DNA of 64,000 nucleotides from a halophilic archaeon SHRA6. Lineage in GTDB: Archaea > Halobacteriota > Halobacteria > Halobacteriales > Haloferacaceae. Location of the stretch: contig SOPS01000001.1 of NCBI GenBank assembly GCA_005239175.1, positions 930,001 through 994,000 of the forward strand. Direction: 5' to 3'. This document shows, in pieces, positions 9,311 to 18,042 of this stretch. The translations under genes and the position numbers were made by a program. Position 1 is the first letter of the stretch, and every line of letters begins with the position of its first letter. Below the pieces are notes generated by a model. It searched no databases. It had not been told where the DNA came from and saw only the letters and a program-made list of their open reading frames with translations.

Positions 9311-10114
9311 TCACGCGATCGCAGCTGACAACACGGTGCGATCGATCGCGCCGAACTCCGCCTTCCGGTGACAGGAGCCACACAGTGAGATCAGGTTCTC
9401 GAGATAATGTGCATCCTCGACGGTCGTCACCGGCGTTTCGACAAACGCCCGGACGGGAATGATGTGGTGAACGTCAGGATTGCGGCCTAACTCGTCGGCG
9501 GTCGCCCCACAGTGCTGGCAGATATAGTCGTCCCGTTCGAGCGCTTGTCGGCGGATGCGAGTCCAGGACGAGCCGTAGGAGCCGATCGTGCCGCCCTTCC
9601 AGTGGGGGTGATCCTCGCCGACATAGGTTTCGGCGATCCAGTCGCCGCGGCACTTGTCGCTACAGAAGACGCCGTGTTCGCCGACGTTGCTCGGGTATCG
9701 CTTTACGGGTGCGTTGCAGGTTTCACACTGGAGATCGAGTTTGCCGCCGTTCCAGCGTGGGTGTTCTTGCCCACGCAACTCCGGTATATGTCGCCACTGC
9801 GCCGTCTCAACACAGTCAGAACAATACAATCCTTTCTTTGCAGACGGATAATATTCGAAAGACGAGCCACAGATAACGCAGTCAGTGGTCTCTTTTCCAC
9901 CGCGGTAGTTCGGATTATTTTCACCGGCGCGGGAGACTGCGTTCTGGTAGCACTCGTCTGAACAGTACGTTTTTTGATAATCCGATCGGAACTTTGTTCC
10001 ACAGTGCTCACAGGTTCGGTTTGGAAGTTTCTCGTCGTGAACTCGTGTGTGATGTACTGAGAGTCCTCGATGTGTGCTGTACTGCTTGTTGCAGGAGGGG
10101 CAATCAAACGGCAC
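9311..10114 (-). CDS. HNH endonuclease with multiple zinc fingers
   Basis: 267 residues. It begins with a C2H2-like finger (FDCPSCNKQYSTHRGLSVHH), followed by three treble-clef or ribbon-like CxxC/CSDxC units, each followed by a short N/HPxWxGG-like repeat (NNPNYRGG, EHPRWNGG, DHPHWKGG). The C-terminal HNH nuclease has ICQHCG, NPDVHHIIPVR and LCGSCH, a complete metal-dependent nicking/cutting site. Such proteins in haloarchaea are often selfish or host-defence nucleases; no direct evidence for either here. I choose GTG 10114 because a TAGATTA box lies 24 bases before it; TTG 10129 would add five residues. Confidence 0.88.
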   Translation of the reverse strand: MPFDCPSCNKQYSTHRGLSVHHTRVHDEKLPNRTCEHCGTKFRSDYQKTYCSDECYQNAVSRAGENNPNYRGGKETTDCVICGSSFEYYPSAKKGLYCSDCVETAQWRHIPELRGQEHPRWNGGKLDLQCETCNAPVKRYPSNVGEHGVFCSDKCRGDWIAETYVGEDHPHWKGGTIGSYGSSWTRIRRQALERDDYICQHCGATADELGRNPDVHHIIPVRAFVETPVTTVEDAHYLENLISLCGSCHRKAEFGAIDRTVLSAAIA

Positions 10115-10210
10115 AAATAGAGATCGCAAGACACTAATCTAGCAGTTTGGATATCGGAAAATACTGCTGTAAATCTGAATCGGTGCCGACCTCACTTGAG
10201 GAATTATGTC

Positions 10211-10215
10211 AAAAA
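10211..10215 (-). terminator. Oligo-T terminator after tRNA-His
   Basis: On the minus strand five T residues follow the tRNA 3' end by about ten bases, inside an AT-only stretch (TATATAAAATTTTT). This is a typical archaeal tRNA terminator; the same stretch could also be a distant TATA box for the HNH gene. Confidence 0.45.
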
Positions 10216-10224
10216 TTTTATATA

Positions 10225-10297
10225 GTCCGGATGCGGAAATCGAATCCGCTTCTCAGCCTCCACAAGGCTGAAGGATAACCATTACCCCAATCCGGAC
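10225..10297 (-). tRNA. tRNA-His (GTG)
   Basis: Minus-strand sequence folds as a full cloverleaf: acceptor TCCGGAT/ATCCGGA with an encoded extra G at position -1 opposite C73, the hallmark of tRNA-His; D arm in GGGGTAATGGTTATCC; anticodon loop TTGTGGA between CAGCC and GGCTG, giving anticodon GTG; T arm GCGGA/TCCGC with a TTCGATT loop. No intron and no encoded CCA. I found no second copy of its 3' end in the window, so it does not appear to carry an integrated element here. Confidence 0.95.
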
Positions 10298-10521
10298 ACG
10301 CAATCTCACATACCGCGTCAGACTGTATATTCGTTACGACTCCGATCGCCACTGCCTCCTACTCACACACTCCGGGCCTACACGGCACACACCGATCGGC
10401 GAGCGCCCACATCATAAACGATCGCCAATGGCTTGTTCCCTAGTATCGATCGACACGCAACTCGTCCAGAGACACCGTTTCGCGGCGCTTTTGTTGTCCG
10501 ATCGACTACACACCACTACCT

Positions 10522-10977
10522 GTGGCCATCACCGACAAGATCTACGTCAAGAATCACCGCCAGATCGCCTCCCAGCTGGAGACGAGTTTTCCGAAGAGCG
10601 CCTTCGCTGGCGCGACGCTTGACGTGTTGTTCACCGGAGAGGGCCTCTCGAAGCTCGATAGCGCGACCCGCGATCGAGCGCTCGACTTCGCCGAGGACTT
10701 TCTGGACTGCGACTGCCAGTCAAATCCCTACTGTGGCTGTGCAGAGCGCAAGTTCATTTCCTACCTGCTCGAGCTACGCGCACAGGGGTTAGGACCGGAC
10801 GCGATCGTCGACGTGATGGGCGACGAGTACATGCTGTATGCGTACTCTGGAGATATCCTCTCGTTTCTCGATCAGTCCGTACGGACGCTCGAGGCCGTCG
10901 AGACACTCGCTGATGTGGAAGGCGATCGGGAGATGTCCGAGCGGGCGCGGCAGGCAAAGCGTGAGCTAACCGGCTGA
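10522..10977 (+). CDS. Conserved haloarchaeal protein with CDC-CxC motif (possibly DUF5814)
   Basis: 151 residues, GTG start giving the family-typical N-terminus MAITDKIYVKNHRQIASQL. A tight cysteine cluster CDCQSNPYCGC near residues 60-70 suggests a metal site. The rest is acidic and helical, with no membrane segment. I recall this pattern from the family named DUF5814, but the name is not verified. Function unknown. It stands alone between tRNA-His and the leftward RHH gene. Confidence 0.8.
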   Translation: MAITDKIYVKNHRQIASQLETSFPKSAFAGATLDVLFTGEGLSKLDSATRDRALDFAEDFLDCDCQSNPYCGCAERKFISYLLELRAQGLGPDAIVDVMGDEYMLYAYSGDILSFLDQSVRTLEAVETLADVEGDREMSERARQAKRELTG

Positions 10978-11012
10978 TTCGGCGCGTCGATCGAGACAAG
11001 AAGTTACCGCGA

Positions 11013-11426
11013 TCAGCCGAGCTGGTAGGGCTGATCGTCGTCGTCCCCATCGAGTTCTTCGAGGAAGATGACCTCCTCGTCGCGATCCATCTCGGCGAGC
11101 TGTTCTTGTAAGTAGTTCACGTACGCCTTGTGCTCGTTGAGCTGTTCGCGGAGGTGTTCGGCTTCTAGCTCTAACCGCTCGTGTTCGCGGACGAAGCTCT
11201 TTGGGACCTCCACCCGCGGCGGGAACGGCTCGCCGTCATCGTCCTCGACAGCCTCGTAGTCGTTTTCGGGCACGACACGGACTCGGCCGTCGTGGGCAAC
11301 GAGCGAGTCAACGTAGTCGCGGAACACCGCCGACAGCGACAGGTCGCGCGCTTCGGCGATCTCTCTCAGCCGCTCAAAGGTATCCTCGTTGACGCGAAAG
11401 GAGATCGTCTTGTTTTTGTTGCCCAT
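11013..11426 (-). CDS. Ribbon-helix-helix (CopG-like) regulator with coiled-coil tail
   Basis: 137 residues. The N-terminal 45 residues form a ribbon-helix-helix (ISFRVNEDTFERLREIAEA then LSLSAVFRDYVDSLV). Residues about 80-120 are a heptad-like coiled coil, and the end is very acidic. It lies immediately downstream of the RPA pair, in the same direction with a 63-base gap; it might regulate that operon, but this is inference from position only. Confidence 0.82.
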   Translation of the reverse strand: MGNKNKTISFRVNEDTFERLREIAEARDLSLSAVFRDYVDSLVAHDGRVRVVPENDYEAVEDDDGEPFPPRVEVPKSFVREHERLELEAEHLREQLNEHKAYVNYLQEQLAEMDRDEEVIFLEELDGDDDDQPYQLG

Positions 11427-11489
11427 CTCACCAGAATATGTCGGGCGATCGGCTTAAACGTTCGTCAGACGGACCGCCGGCAGAGCCGA

Positions 11490-12134
11490 TTACATCGACT
11501 CTGGCGGACTAGCGTCGGTATCGGTATCGGTATCGGTATCAGCGTCTGCGTCTGCCTCCTCGTCGAGGCTTTCCAGCGCCGACAGCGCCATCGTCTTGTA
11601 CGACTCGAGGTCGAGTTCGTACTGCTCGGCGGCCATCCGGCCGTACTCGTTGGCCTCGTCGTCTGCGTGATCGATCCGTTCGAGCGTCCGCTGGGCCGTT
11701 TCGGTGACCCACCGATCGCGGGTGCCGTCGTCGACCTCGGTGATCGATTCGGGTCGCAGCGAGACGTTCACTGTGCCGTCGTCGGTTTCGTACGTTCGTG
11801 GCTTGCCGACGATCGACACGTAGGCAGGTGATTCCAGTTCACGCAGCGTGCTCGCGGCCTCTGGCTGATACTGGCCGGCGTACACGAAGAACGTCCCCGT
11901 CGGATCGACGATCCGGCCACGCCAGTACTCGCTGTCTTCGCCGACATCCTCGGTCTCGGTGAGCGTCCCGACGACGAACACCCGGTTGGCGCGTTCGCCT
12001 GTCGGTAACAGCAGGTACAGCGGAGCGCGATCGTCGTCAGACTCTTTGAACGTGTAACTCGCGTCGTTGAACTCACGGGCGAACACACGCCGGGCGACCT
12101 CGCGGGTCGGAACAGATTCGTCTTGGGCGCTCAT
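11490..12134 (-). CDS. rpap3: RPA-associated protein (OB fold)
   Basis: 214 residues. The N-terminal 150 residues look like an OB-fold (RVFVVGTLTETEDVG, YWRGRIVDPTGTFFVYAGQY), as in haloarchaeal RPA-associated proteins that bind specifically to their partner RPA. The C-terminus is a low-complexity acidic tail with an Asp-Thr repeat encoded by TCGGTA hexamers (about 11513-11540). The ATG follows the RPA3 stop codon with no gap, so translation is probably coupled. Naming as rpap3 rests on the partner being RPA3. Confidence 0.88.
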   Translation of the reverse strand: MSAQDESVPTREVARRVFAREFNDASYTFKESDDDRAPLYLLLPTGERANRVFVVGTLTETEDVGEDSEYWRGRIVDPTGTFFVYAGQYQPEAASTLRELESPAYVSIVGKPRTYETDDGTVNVSLRPESITEVDDGTRDRWVTETAQRTLERIDHADDEANEYGRMAAEQYELDLESYKTMALSALESLDEEADADADTDTDTDTDASPPESM

Positions 12135-13064
12135 TTAGATCGACCTCGCTTTAATGAGGGTGTCCTCATGATCTGTCGGCGCACCCAGGCGCTCGAACTC
12201 ATCGGCGAGCACGTAGCGGCCGAGCGTCGGCCCAGTGATCCGGTAGTACCGCCCGAGCAGCGCGCCGCGCATCTCGTCGGCGACGACAGACGTGTCAAGC
12301 GCGTCCATTGCCATCGACTTTGCTTCCTCAAGTTCGATGCCAGTGAGCTCCTCGGTTCGCTCGCGGTTGAATATCACCTCGTGAACCTCCGCGCCATCGT
12401 CGAGGACAGCTTTGATCCGGAGGTCGAACTCGCCATCGACGTTGCCGTGTTCCGAACACCGACCGTTCTGGAGCACGCGGGTACAGCCCTCTTCGGGGCA
12501 GCGTTTGATCAGCCCAGAGCCCGATTGGATGTCGACCATCGCGCCCTCGACCTCGATCGCATTGTCGCCGACCTCGATATCCTCCTCAAGTTCGGTGATC
12601 GTGGTCGTGCGGTTGAGCTTCACCGAGTACCGTCCCTGGTACTCGTCGGTCACGACGTTACCCAGTCGGTAGACGGACCCCTCTTCGAGCAACGGTAGCT
12701 CGGAGGTCGAAAACGAGACGAACTTGATCGTTCCCGACTCGTCGCCGAGGAGTCCGACCTGCGAGATCGCATCGCTGCCGGGTTCCCAGAGATCGACGAC
12801 CTTCGCGGTGATGTCGACCCACTGTTCGTCCTCGTCGATGTCGTTCACGAGGACTTCCTCGGTGCCGCCTGCGGAGATCTCTTCGCGATCGAGTCCGGCC
12901 TCGTTGAGGTAGCTGTTCGTGACGCTGCGTCGGGCCTCGTCGATCGGGACCTTGTACTGTGTGACGAGGTTGTCGAGTTTCTCCTCGACCTCGGCTTCGG
13001 ATACGTCTAAGTGGTCTGAGAACTGTGCCGCAATCTCGGCTGCGTGTGTCTGCAATTCGCTCAT
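12135..13064 (-). CDS. rpa3: Replication protein A, RPA3 type single-strand DNA binding
   Basis: 309 residues. An N-terminal helical segment is followed by OB folds (WVDITAKVVDLWEP, IKFVSF, GRYSVKLNRTT) and a zinc finger CPEEGCTRVLQNGRCSEHG, and a third C-terminal domain. This arrangement matches haloarchaeal RPA3, which coats single-stranded DNA in replication and repair. I start at ATG 13064 (MSELQTHAAEI), the family start; an in-frame start at 13103 would add 13 residues that look like leader. The two-gene operon without a phosphoesterase gene also fits the rpa3 rather than rpa1 locus. Confidence 0.93.
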   Translation of the reverse strand: MSELQTHAAEIAAQFSDHLDVSEAEVEEKLDNLVTQYKVPIDEARRSVTNSYLNEAGLDREEISAGGTEEVLVNDIDEDEQWVDITAKVVDLWEPGSDAISQVGLLGDESGTIKFVSFSTSELPLLEEGSVYRLGNVVTDEYQGRYSVKLNRTTTITELEEDIEVGDNAIEVEGAMVDIQSGSGLIKRCPEEGCTRVLQNGRCSEHGNVDGEFDLRIKAVLDDGAEVHEVIFNRERTEELTGIELEEAKSMAMDALDTSVVADEMRGALLGRYYRITGPTLGRYVLADEFERLGAPTDHEDTLIKARSI

Positions 13065-13211
13065 GGTCTCACTGCCTCCGCGGTGTTTTTCAATGGGAGA
13101 CATACGACGGTTGGAGCCTCATCGCATAAAAGGTACCGCTAGGGCAGTGAAAGTGAAACTCGACGACGTTCCGACGACCCACAAAACACCCCGCCCTCGG
13201 GCAACGGACCT

Positions 13212-13535
13212 ATGTCGATCCAGCCCAAATCCGAATCGATGAGCGATCGGATCGGCAAGTTCCTCCGCGATCGAATCCGCGAGGCCGGCCGTGGGTACGA
13301 GCGGGCCAAACACGCCTACGTCGACGGAAAGACCAACGATCCGAGCGGATCGGATCCGACAGCGCGGCTGCCAGTCGACGACGCCGGTCGATCAAAGATT
13401 GTCTGCCGCCGCCACGCCGAGCGGCGAGCAGTTCCGGTCAATGAGGCCGGCCGACCCGCCTGCTATGACGCCGATCATCCAGACTGTCAGGGCTGTGTCG
13501 AGGATATCAACGACGGCTCAATCGAAGTGTGGTGA
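13212..13535 (+). CDS. Small conserved haloarchaeal protein (DUF7091-like)
   Basis: 107 residues. The N-terminus is basic and helical (RIGKFLRDRIREAGRGYERA); the C-terminal half has KIVCRRHAERRAV and YDADHPDCQGCVEDI, giving a conserved set of cysteines and histidines that could bind zinc. The pattern agrees with my memory of the haloarchaeal DUF7091 family. No function is known. It ends 34 bases before the convergent ferredoxin. Confidence 0.78.
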   Translation: MSIQPKSESMSDRIGKFLRDRIREAGRGYERAKHAYVDGKTNDPSGSDPTARLPVDDAGRSKIVCRRHAERRAVPVNEAGRPACYDADHPDCQGCVEDINDGSIEVW

Positions 13536-13569
13536 GCGCCACAGTCTGCGTGCAGGCCGATTCGGGAGG

Positions 13570-13929
13570 CTACTTTCGGCTTGCGTCCACGTCGATCGCG
13601 TCGACCGGACAGATATCAACACAGAGCATACAGTCGATACACTGATCCTCGCGGGTTGGTTCAACCTTCGTTTCGCTCTCGGGGTGGTCAGGTGTCTCGA
13701 CCCACGTGAACACATCCACCGGACAGTTTTCCAGACAGGCTCCGTCGGCTATACAGATGTCATAGTCGACTGCGACGTGAGTGCCGTGAATGCCAAGCTT
13801 CTCGGGCGGCTCGATCGGCCCCCACACGTCGACATCTGAGTCGAACTCGACACCCGCCTCGGTGAACTTCAGCAGATCCTCGTCGTCGGCCCGCTCGCGG
13901 TTCGCGTCGAAGTTCGGATCAATTCCCAT
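13570..13929 (-). CDS. Seven- or eight-iron ferredoxin, zinc-ferredoxin-like
   Basis: 119 residues. The N-terminal half is an extension with a histidine pair before the cluster domain. Cluster ligands are CIADGACLENCP (Cx5Cx3CP, typical of a [3Fe-4S] site) and CIDCMLCVDICP (Cx2Cx2Cx3CP, [4Fe-4S]). The region between them, DVFTWVETPDHPESE, and overall layout match the archaeal zinc-containing ferredoxins, low-potential electron carriers for oxidoreductases. Zinc binding is inferred. The N-terminal His ligands are only partly recognisable. Confidence 0.9.
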   Translation of the reverse strand: MGIDPNFDANRERADDEDLLKFTEAGVEFDSDVDVWGPIEPPEKLGIHGTHVAVDYDICIADGACLENCPVDVFTWVETPDHPESETKVEPTREDQCIDCMLCVDICPVDAIDVDASRK

Positions 13930-13954
13930 CAGCGGTACTCCGTTGGACGGACAC

Positions 13955-14695
13955 TTAAACGCCCGCGTTCGTGCTGTCCTCGATCGCCGCGCGCTCGTGT
14001 GTCATTGTATCTGCGTCGGTGAGCGATCGGACGTACTCGGTGAAATTGTCGAAAATAACCTTCGCCTCGCAGGCAGCCGCGTAGTTCTCGGGCGTGATCT
14101 CTTCGAGAGTCTGTGCAACCCGATCGGGCGCAATTCGCTCTTTTTTCCCCTCGGTTACCGTCCGAGCGGTCTGCATGTCGTACTCAGGGTGGAACTGGAC
14201 GCCGAAGCAGTGCCCGCGGCGGAACGCGTGAATGCCATACTCGTTTTGAGCGATCACCTGTGAGCCTGGTGGCAGTTCGATGACCGCGTCGCCGTGGGTC
14301 GTAAAGGCGGTGAACTCACGATCCAGTCCGTCAAACAGTTCATCATCGGTGAGTCGTTCGATCGTGTTGTAGCCGATTTCGAAGCCATCCATTGCCGCGA
14401 CGTGCCCGCCGAGCGCTTCTGCGAGTACTTGGTGGCCGTAACAGACCCCGAGGATCGGCAAGCCGTGCTCAGCTGCGTCAGCGACGTACTCGATCAGCGG
14501 GTCGATCCACGGCTCGTCCCAGTAGACAGACGATCGCGAGCCAGTGACGACAAGGCCGTCGTAGTCATATCCCCTCGGTCGTTCTCCCTCAGTCACGTTG
14601 AATTCGACGAGATCAGCGTCCAGCTCCCGGCGGAAGTTCCGTCGGGTATTGTCGCCCCCGTGGGCGGCGTTCAACAGCGCGAGTCGCGGTTTCAT
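13955..14695 (-). CDS. Class I glutamine amidotransferase (GMP-synthase-like)
   Basis: 246 residues. The nucleophile elbow GVCYGHQ and the His-Glu pair in GVQFHPEYD are both present, so the glutaminase triad is complete. It has no synthetase domain, so it is a free-standing amidotransferase; relatives are annotated GMP-synthase-like or gamma-glutamyl-gamma-aminobutyrate hydrolase-like. ATG 14695 is chosen; an in-frame ATG at 14713 adds six residues. The substrate is unknown. Confidence 0.9.
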   Translation of the reverse strand: MKPRLALLNAAHGGDNTRRNFRRELDADLVEFNVTEGERPRGYDYDGLVVTGSRSSVYWDEPWIDPLIEYVADAAEHGLPILGVCYGHQVLAEALGGHVAAMDGFEIGYNTIERLTDDELFDGLDREFTAFTTHGDAVIELPPGSQVIAQNEYGIHAFRRGHCFGVQFHPEYDMQTARTVTEGKKERIAPDRVAQTLEEITPENYAAACEAKVIFDNFTEYVRSLTDADTMTHERAAIEDSTNAGV

Positions 14696-14862
14696 ATTAT
14701 ATGCTATGTTCATCTACCGCTCGTGAGTAAATGCCTTGCGGCCGCTACGCGTGTTGCCAGTCTTGTGGACCAGCGATCGCTCAGACACCCACATTGACTC
14801 TGGGAGCCACGGTATCACGCCACTTGCGAGGCGCTTATTGGTGTGTACCATCTATAGCCGCC

Positions 14863-15864
14863 GTGTTTATCGGTCACGCCCTCCTCGCGTTCGCGATCGC
14901 TGCGGTCTGTGCCAACCGGTTCGGTTGGTCGAGCGAGCGATCGCTCGCCTTCGGCGTCCTCGCAGGGGCGTTCGGGGCACTTCCCGACGTCGATATCGTG
15001 TACGCGGTCGCGACGGTCGACGCCGGTCAGCTACTGATCGGAGCGGACCCAACCGTCTTTTGGGCCGCTAGTGAGGGCGTCCACCGCGCAATGACGCATT
15101 CGATCGTGATTGCGGCCGTTGCCGCACCCGCGTTCGCGCTGCTCGTCTCTCGAGGGACTGGGCTTCAATCGATCGACAACAGGCGTCTCCTCGGGGCTGC
15201 CGCACTCGGGGGGCTCGTCGTCGTCGCAACCGCTGTGAGCGGGCCGGTCGGCGCACTCGTGATGAGTGCGTTCGCACTCGGCGGCGCAGCGATCGCGATC
15301 GCCGCACGACGACGGACCGACCTGTCGCCGCTCGCAATCGCACTTGCGGCGATCATCGGGCTCGCCAGCCATCCGTGGGGCGATCTGGTCACTGGCGAGC
15401 CGCCGTGGCTCCTGTATCCGTTCGACGTCGCCGCCGTTGGCACGCGGGTGATGTTACACACCGACCCGACGCTGCACCTCCTTGCAGCGTTTTCGATCGA
15501 GCTTGCGATCATCTGGGCGGCCGTTCTCGCGTTCGCACACGTCGCGGGCTGGTCGCTGTGGACCCACTCGGATCCGAGCGCGTCGATCGGGGCAACCTAC
15601 AGCCTCGCAGCGATCGTACTGGTCCCGCCGACGCTCGAAGTCTCGTACCACTTCGTGTTCTCAATTCTCTTGGTTGGCATCCTCTGTGGGACGGTGTCGT
15701 GGCTACGATCGAAACGGCGATGGCCACGTGGCAGATCGCTTCGCTTGACGCGGACGGAGTTCTCTATTGGACGATCGACCCCGGCGTTGACCGCAGTCGT
15801 TACGGCGCTTGCCGGCACGACGATCGCCCTCGTCGGGTACGGGGCCGCCTACCTCGCGCTGTGA
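14863..15864 (+). CDS. Membrane metal-dependent hydrolase (YdjM/DUF457 type)
   Basis: 333 residues with about eight to nine membrane segments. It starts at GTG 14863, giving MFIGHALLAFA, the common start of this family, and a TTATT box lies 27 bases upstream; longer readings add a cysteine-rich tail with poor composition. Conserved polar motifs are GALPDVD near residue 45, HRAMTHS, and SHPWGDL, which carry the Asp/His residues of a possible metal site. Family members are called inner-membrane metal-dependent hydrolases; the substrate is not known. Confidence 0.85.
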   Translation: MFIGHALLAFAIAAVCANRFGWSSERSLAFGVLAGAFGALPDVDIVYAVATVDAGQLLIGADPTVFWAASEGVHRAMTHSIVIAAVAAPAFALLVSRGTGLQSIDNRRLLGAAALGGLVVVATAVSGPVGALVMSAFALGGAAIAIAARRRTDLSPLAIALAAIIGLASHPWGDLVTGEPPWLLYPFDVAAVGTRVMLHTDPTLHLLAAFSIELAIIWAAVLAFAHVAGWSLWTHSDPSASIGATYSLAAIVLVPPTLEVSYHFVFSILLVGILCGTVSWLRSKRRWPRGRSLRLTRTEFSIGRSTPALTAVVTALAGTTIALVGYGAAYLAL

Positions 15865-15935
15865 TCGCTTGCGCCGTGACCCGTAACGCTTCCTGACCAG
15901 CCAATTTACCCGTCTCGGGAGGCTACCAAGCGCGT

Positions 15936-16544
15936 ATGAGTGCGATCGACAACGTTCTCGCCGACAGCCGCCGGAATGCGGCGCTCTCGTGGCTGGTTGT
16001 GCTCGTCCTCCTCGGCGTCTGGTCCGGCGAAGTGTTGACGGGTCGGTTCCTCTGGTCGGCGTTTTCGCTCGTCGTGATTGCGTTGGCGATCGTCCCACCG
16101 ATTGCGTACCGATCGTCGTACGTAATGCTGCCGTGGGAGGTGCTCGTGCTGGCAGCGCTGCCGGTGTTAGGGTTGGCGATTGGAACCGAACTGTTCACCG
16201 GTCCGGTGTGGACGTACCTGGCAGTCGCGGCGATCGGACTCGTGCTTGCGGTCGAACTGCAGTCGTTCACCGCGATTCGGTTTTCGACGAGCTTCGCGAT
16301 CGTGCTCGTGGCCGCCTCAACCATGGCCGCCGCGGGCCTGTGGGCGCTCGTCCGCTGGGGATTCGAGGTGTTGTTTTCTCGACCCTTCGAGATCACGAAC
16401 GAGGCGTTGATGCTCGAGTTCTTCTACTCAATGATCGCAGGGATCGGTGCGGGCGTGATCTTTGCAGGCTACTTTCGGCGGTTCGTCTCCGCGAGAGATC
16501 GGCTCCCGTCGTCGGTGAAAGCGGAGGTGTTCGAGGAGCCATGA
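15936..16544 (+). CDS. Six-helix membrane protein of unknown function
   Basis: 202 residues with about six hydrophobic segments (near 18-36, 42-60, 67-85, 90-108, 115-135 and 160-180) and a short cytoplasmic tail ending FEEP. I do not recognise the family. Its stop overlaps the start of the next membrane gene (ATGA at 16541), so the two are one translation unit and probably work together. Confidence 0.82.
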   Translation: MSAIDNVLADSRRNAALSWLVVLVLLGVWSGEVLTGRFLWSAFSLVVIALAIVPPIAYRSSYVMLPWEVLVLAALPVLGLAIGTELFTGPVWTYLAVAAIGLVLAVELQSFTAIRFSTSFAIVLVAASTMAAAGLWALVRWGFEVLFSRPFEITNEALMLEFFYSMIAGIGAGVIFAGYFRRFVSARDRLPSSVKAEVFEEP

Positions 16545-17200
16545 GCCGGTTTAACCGTCTTCGACTGTCCAGACGAAAACAGCAGCAGCTCTCGTACGGG
16601 ATGACGTTATGCCTTGTTGGGCTGTTTTTTGTCGGGCTCGAACGCGGCAGCATTGGGGTGATCGTCAACACGCTCGTCGCCCTCGCGGTCACCCAGCTCC
16701 CGACTGTCCTCAAACGCGACTATGGCCTTCCGATGGACCCGCGGTTGACACTGTGGATCACGAGTGCCGCGTTTTTGCATACAATCGGTACCGTTGGCAT
16801 TCCTGGCGCCAGCGCGAATCTCTACGTGCAGATCTGGTGGTGGGATCACATGACCCATGCGCTGTCGGCGTCGGTTGTCGCCGCCGCCGGCTACGCGACC
16901 GTGCGGGCGATCGACGAACACTCCGAGGCGGTTCACATCCCGCCGCGGTTCATGCCGATCGTCATCCTAGTTTTCGTGCTCGCGTTCGGCGTGCTCTGGG
17001 AACTCCTCGAGTTCGCACTCGGCATCGCCGCCGGGGCACTGGGAATGCAGGCGGTGTTGACCCAATACGGCACGATAGACACGCTCAAGGACCTGCTTTT
17101 CAATAGTATCGGCGGGCTCGTCGTGTCGATCTGGGGCGGGATCTACCTCTCAGACCTTTCTGCGAGTCTTGCTGCACGGTTCGGTACCGACCGACGGTAG
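16541..17200 (+). CDS. DUF2238/YjdF-like membrane protein
   Basis: 219 residues, four to five membrane segments. Motifs WWWDHMTHALSA, ELLEFALG and TLKDLLFNSIGG resemble the DUF2238 (YjdF) family, where conserved Asp, His and Glu sit near membrane faces. Function unknown. It starts inside the stop codon of the preceding gene. The next gene is convergent with an 18-base gap. Confidence 0.8.
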   Translation: MSRFNRLRLSRRKQQQLSYGMTLCLVGLFFVGLERGSIGVIVNTLVALAVTQLPTVLKRDYGLPMDPRLTLWITSAAFLHTIGTVGIPGASANLYVQIWWWDHMTHALSASVVAAAGYATVRAIDEHSEAVHIPPRFMPIVILVFVLAFGVLWELLEFALGIAAGALGMQAVLTQYGTIDTLKDLLFNSIGGLVVSIWGGIYLSDLSASLAARFGTDRR

Positions 17201-17218
17201 CCGATTCGTGGCTGGCGC

Positions 17219-18019
17219 TCAGTGACTGTTTGCTGAATCGAGAAAGCCGAACAGCCGATCGGCCACCGCCTGTGATCGCTCGATCTGTGGAAGGTGACCA
17301 GCGCCATCGACGGCGAAGAATTCCCCCCGAGGAAGCGCGTCAGCCAGCGAGCGGCCAGCCTCAATCGGAACGATCGCGTCCTCGCTGCCGTGGACGACGA
17401 GCGTCGGCACGGTCACCTCGTAGAGTGGGCCAGGATCGTACGTTTCGAGCGCGGCAACGAGGTCGTCCCACACACTGAGCGGCGCATCTTCGTCGGCGCG
17501 CATGTTGACGATGTCGTCGATCGCAGTCGGTGTGTCTTCGGCGAAGGTAGCCGAGACGGCCGATCGGGTTGTCTCCCGAATCGCCGTCTCGTCATCGGGA
17601 GATGCACGGAGGTGGCGGAGATCGTACGCGTCGGCGCTGCGAGCAGCGCCGATAAGGGTGAGCGATCGCACCCGGTTCGTGTCCGCGGCCGCCTGCAAGG
17701 CCGTCGCCGCACCAAGCCCGCAGCCAACGAGATGGGCTCGACGAACGTTCGCCGCCCGGAGCACTTCGACGAGATCGGCAACGAGATCAGCAAGCGTAAA
17801 CGGACCCGTTGGGGCGCTCGATCGCCCACAGCCGCGAGTGTCGTAGGCGATCGTCCGAAACGGCCCCGTTAGCGCGTCGTGTTGCCAACTCCACGCCCAC
17901 ACGCCGAGGCCGATCTCGCCGAGAAAGACGACCGGATCATCCGCGCGGTCAGTACCCTCGTCGATACCGTCGCTGGCCTCGTAGTACAGGGTTGCGCCGT
18001 TCGATTGGACCGTTGGCAT
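17219..18019 (-). CDS. Alpha/beta-hydrolase-fold protein lacking the nucleophile
   Basis: 266 residues with the whole fold readable: oxyanion strand VVFLGEIGLG, the AYDTRGCGRS turn, acid HGSEDAIVP and base GAGHLPQIER. The nucleophile elbow, normally GxSxG, reads G99-C100-G101-L102-G103, so the serine position is glycine. Either the protein is catalytically inactive, or another residue such as Cys100 takes part. I recall haloarchaeal relatives with a similar GAGLGG elbow, so this may be a family trait. The role is unknown. Confidence 0.85.
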   Translation of the reverse strand: MPTVQSNGATLYYEASDGIDEGTDRADDPVVFLGEIGLGVWAWSWQHDALTGPFRTIAYDTRGCGRSSAPTGPFTLADLVADLVEVLRAANVRRAHLVGCGLGAATALQAAADTNRVRSLTLIGAARSADAYDLRHLRASPDDETAIRETTRSAVSATFAEDTPTAIDDIVNMRADEDAPLSVWDDLVAALETYDPGPLYEVTVPTLVVHGSEDAIVPIEAGRSLADALPRGEFFAVDGAGHLPQIERSQAVADRLFGFLDSANSH

Positions 18020-18042
18020 GGAAGTGAATTGATGTGCGAAGC

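Noticed and set aside
10225-10297. tRNA-His as an attachment site with the HNH gene as cargo
   Set aside because: No second copy of the tRNA 3' end and no integrase nearby; the HNH gene has host-like composition.
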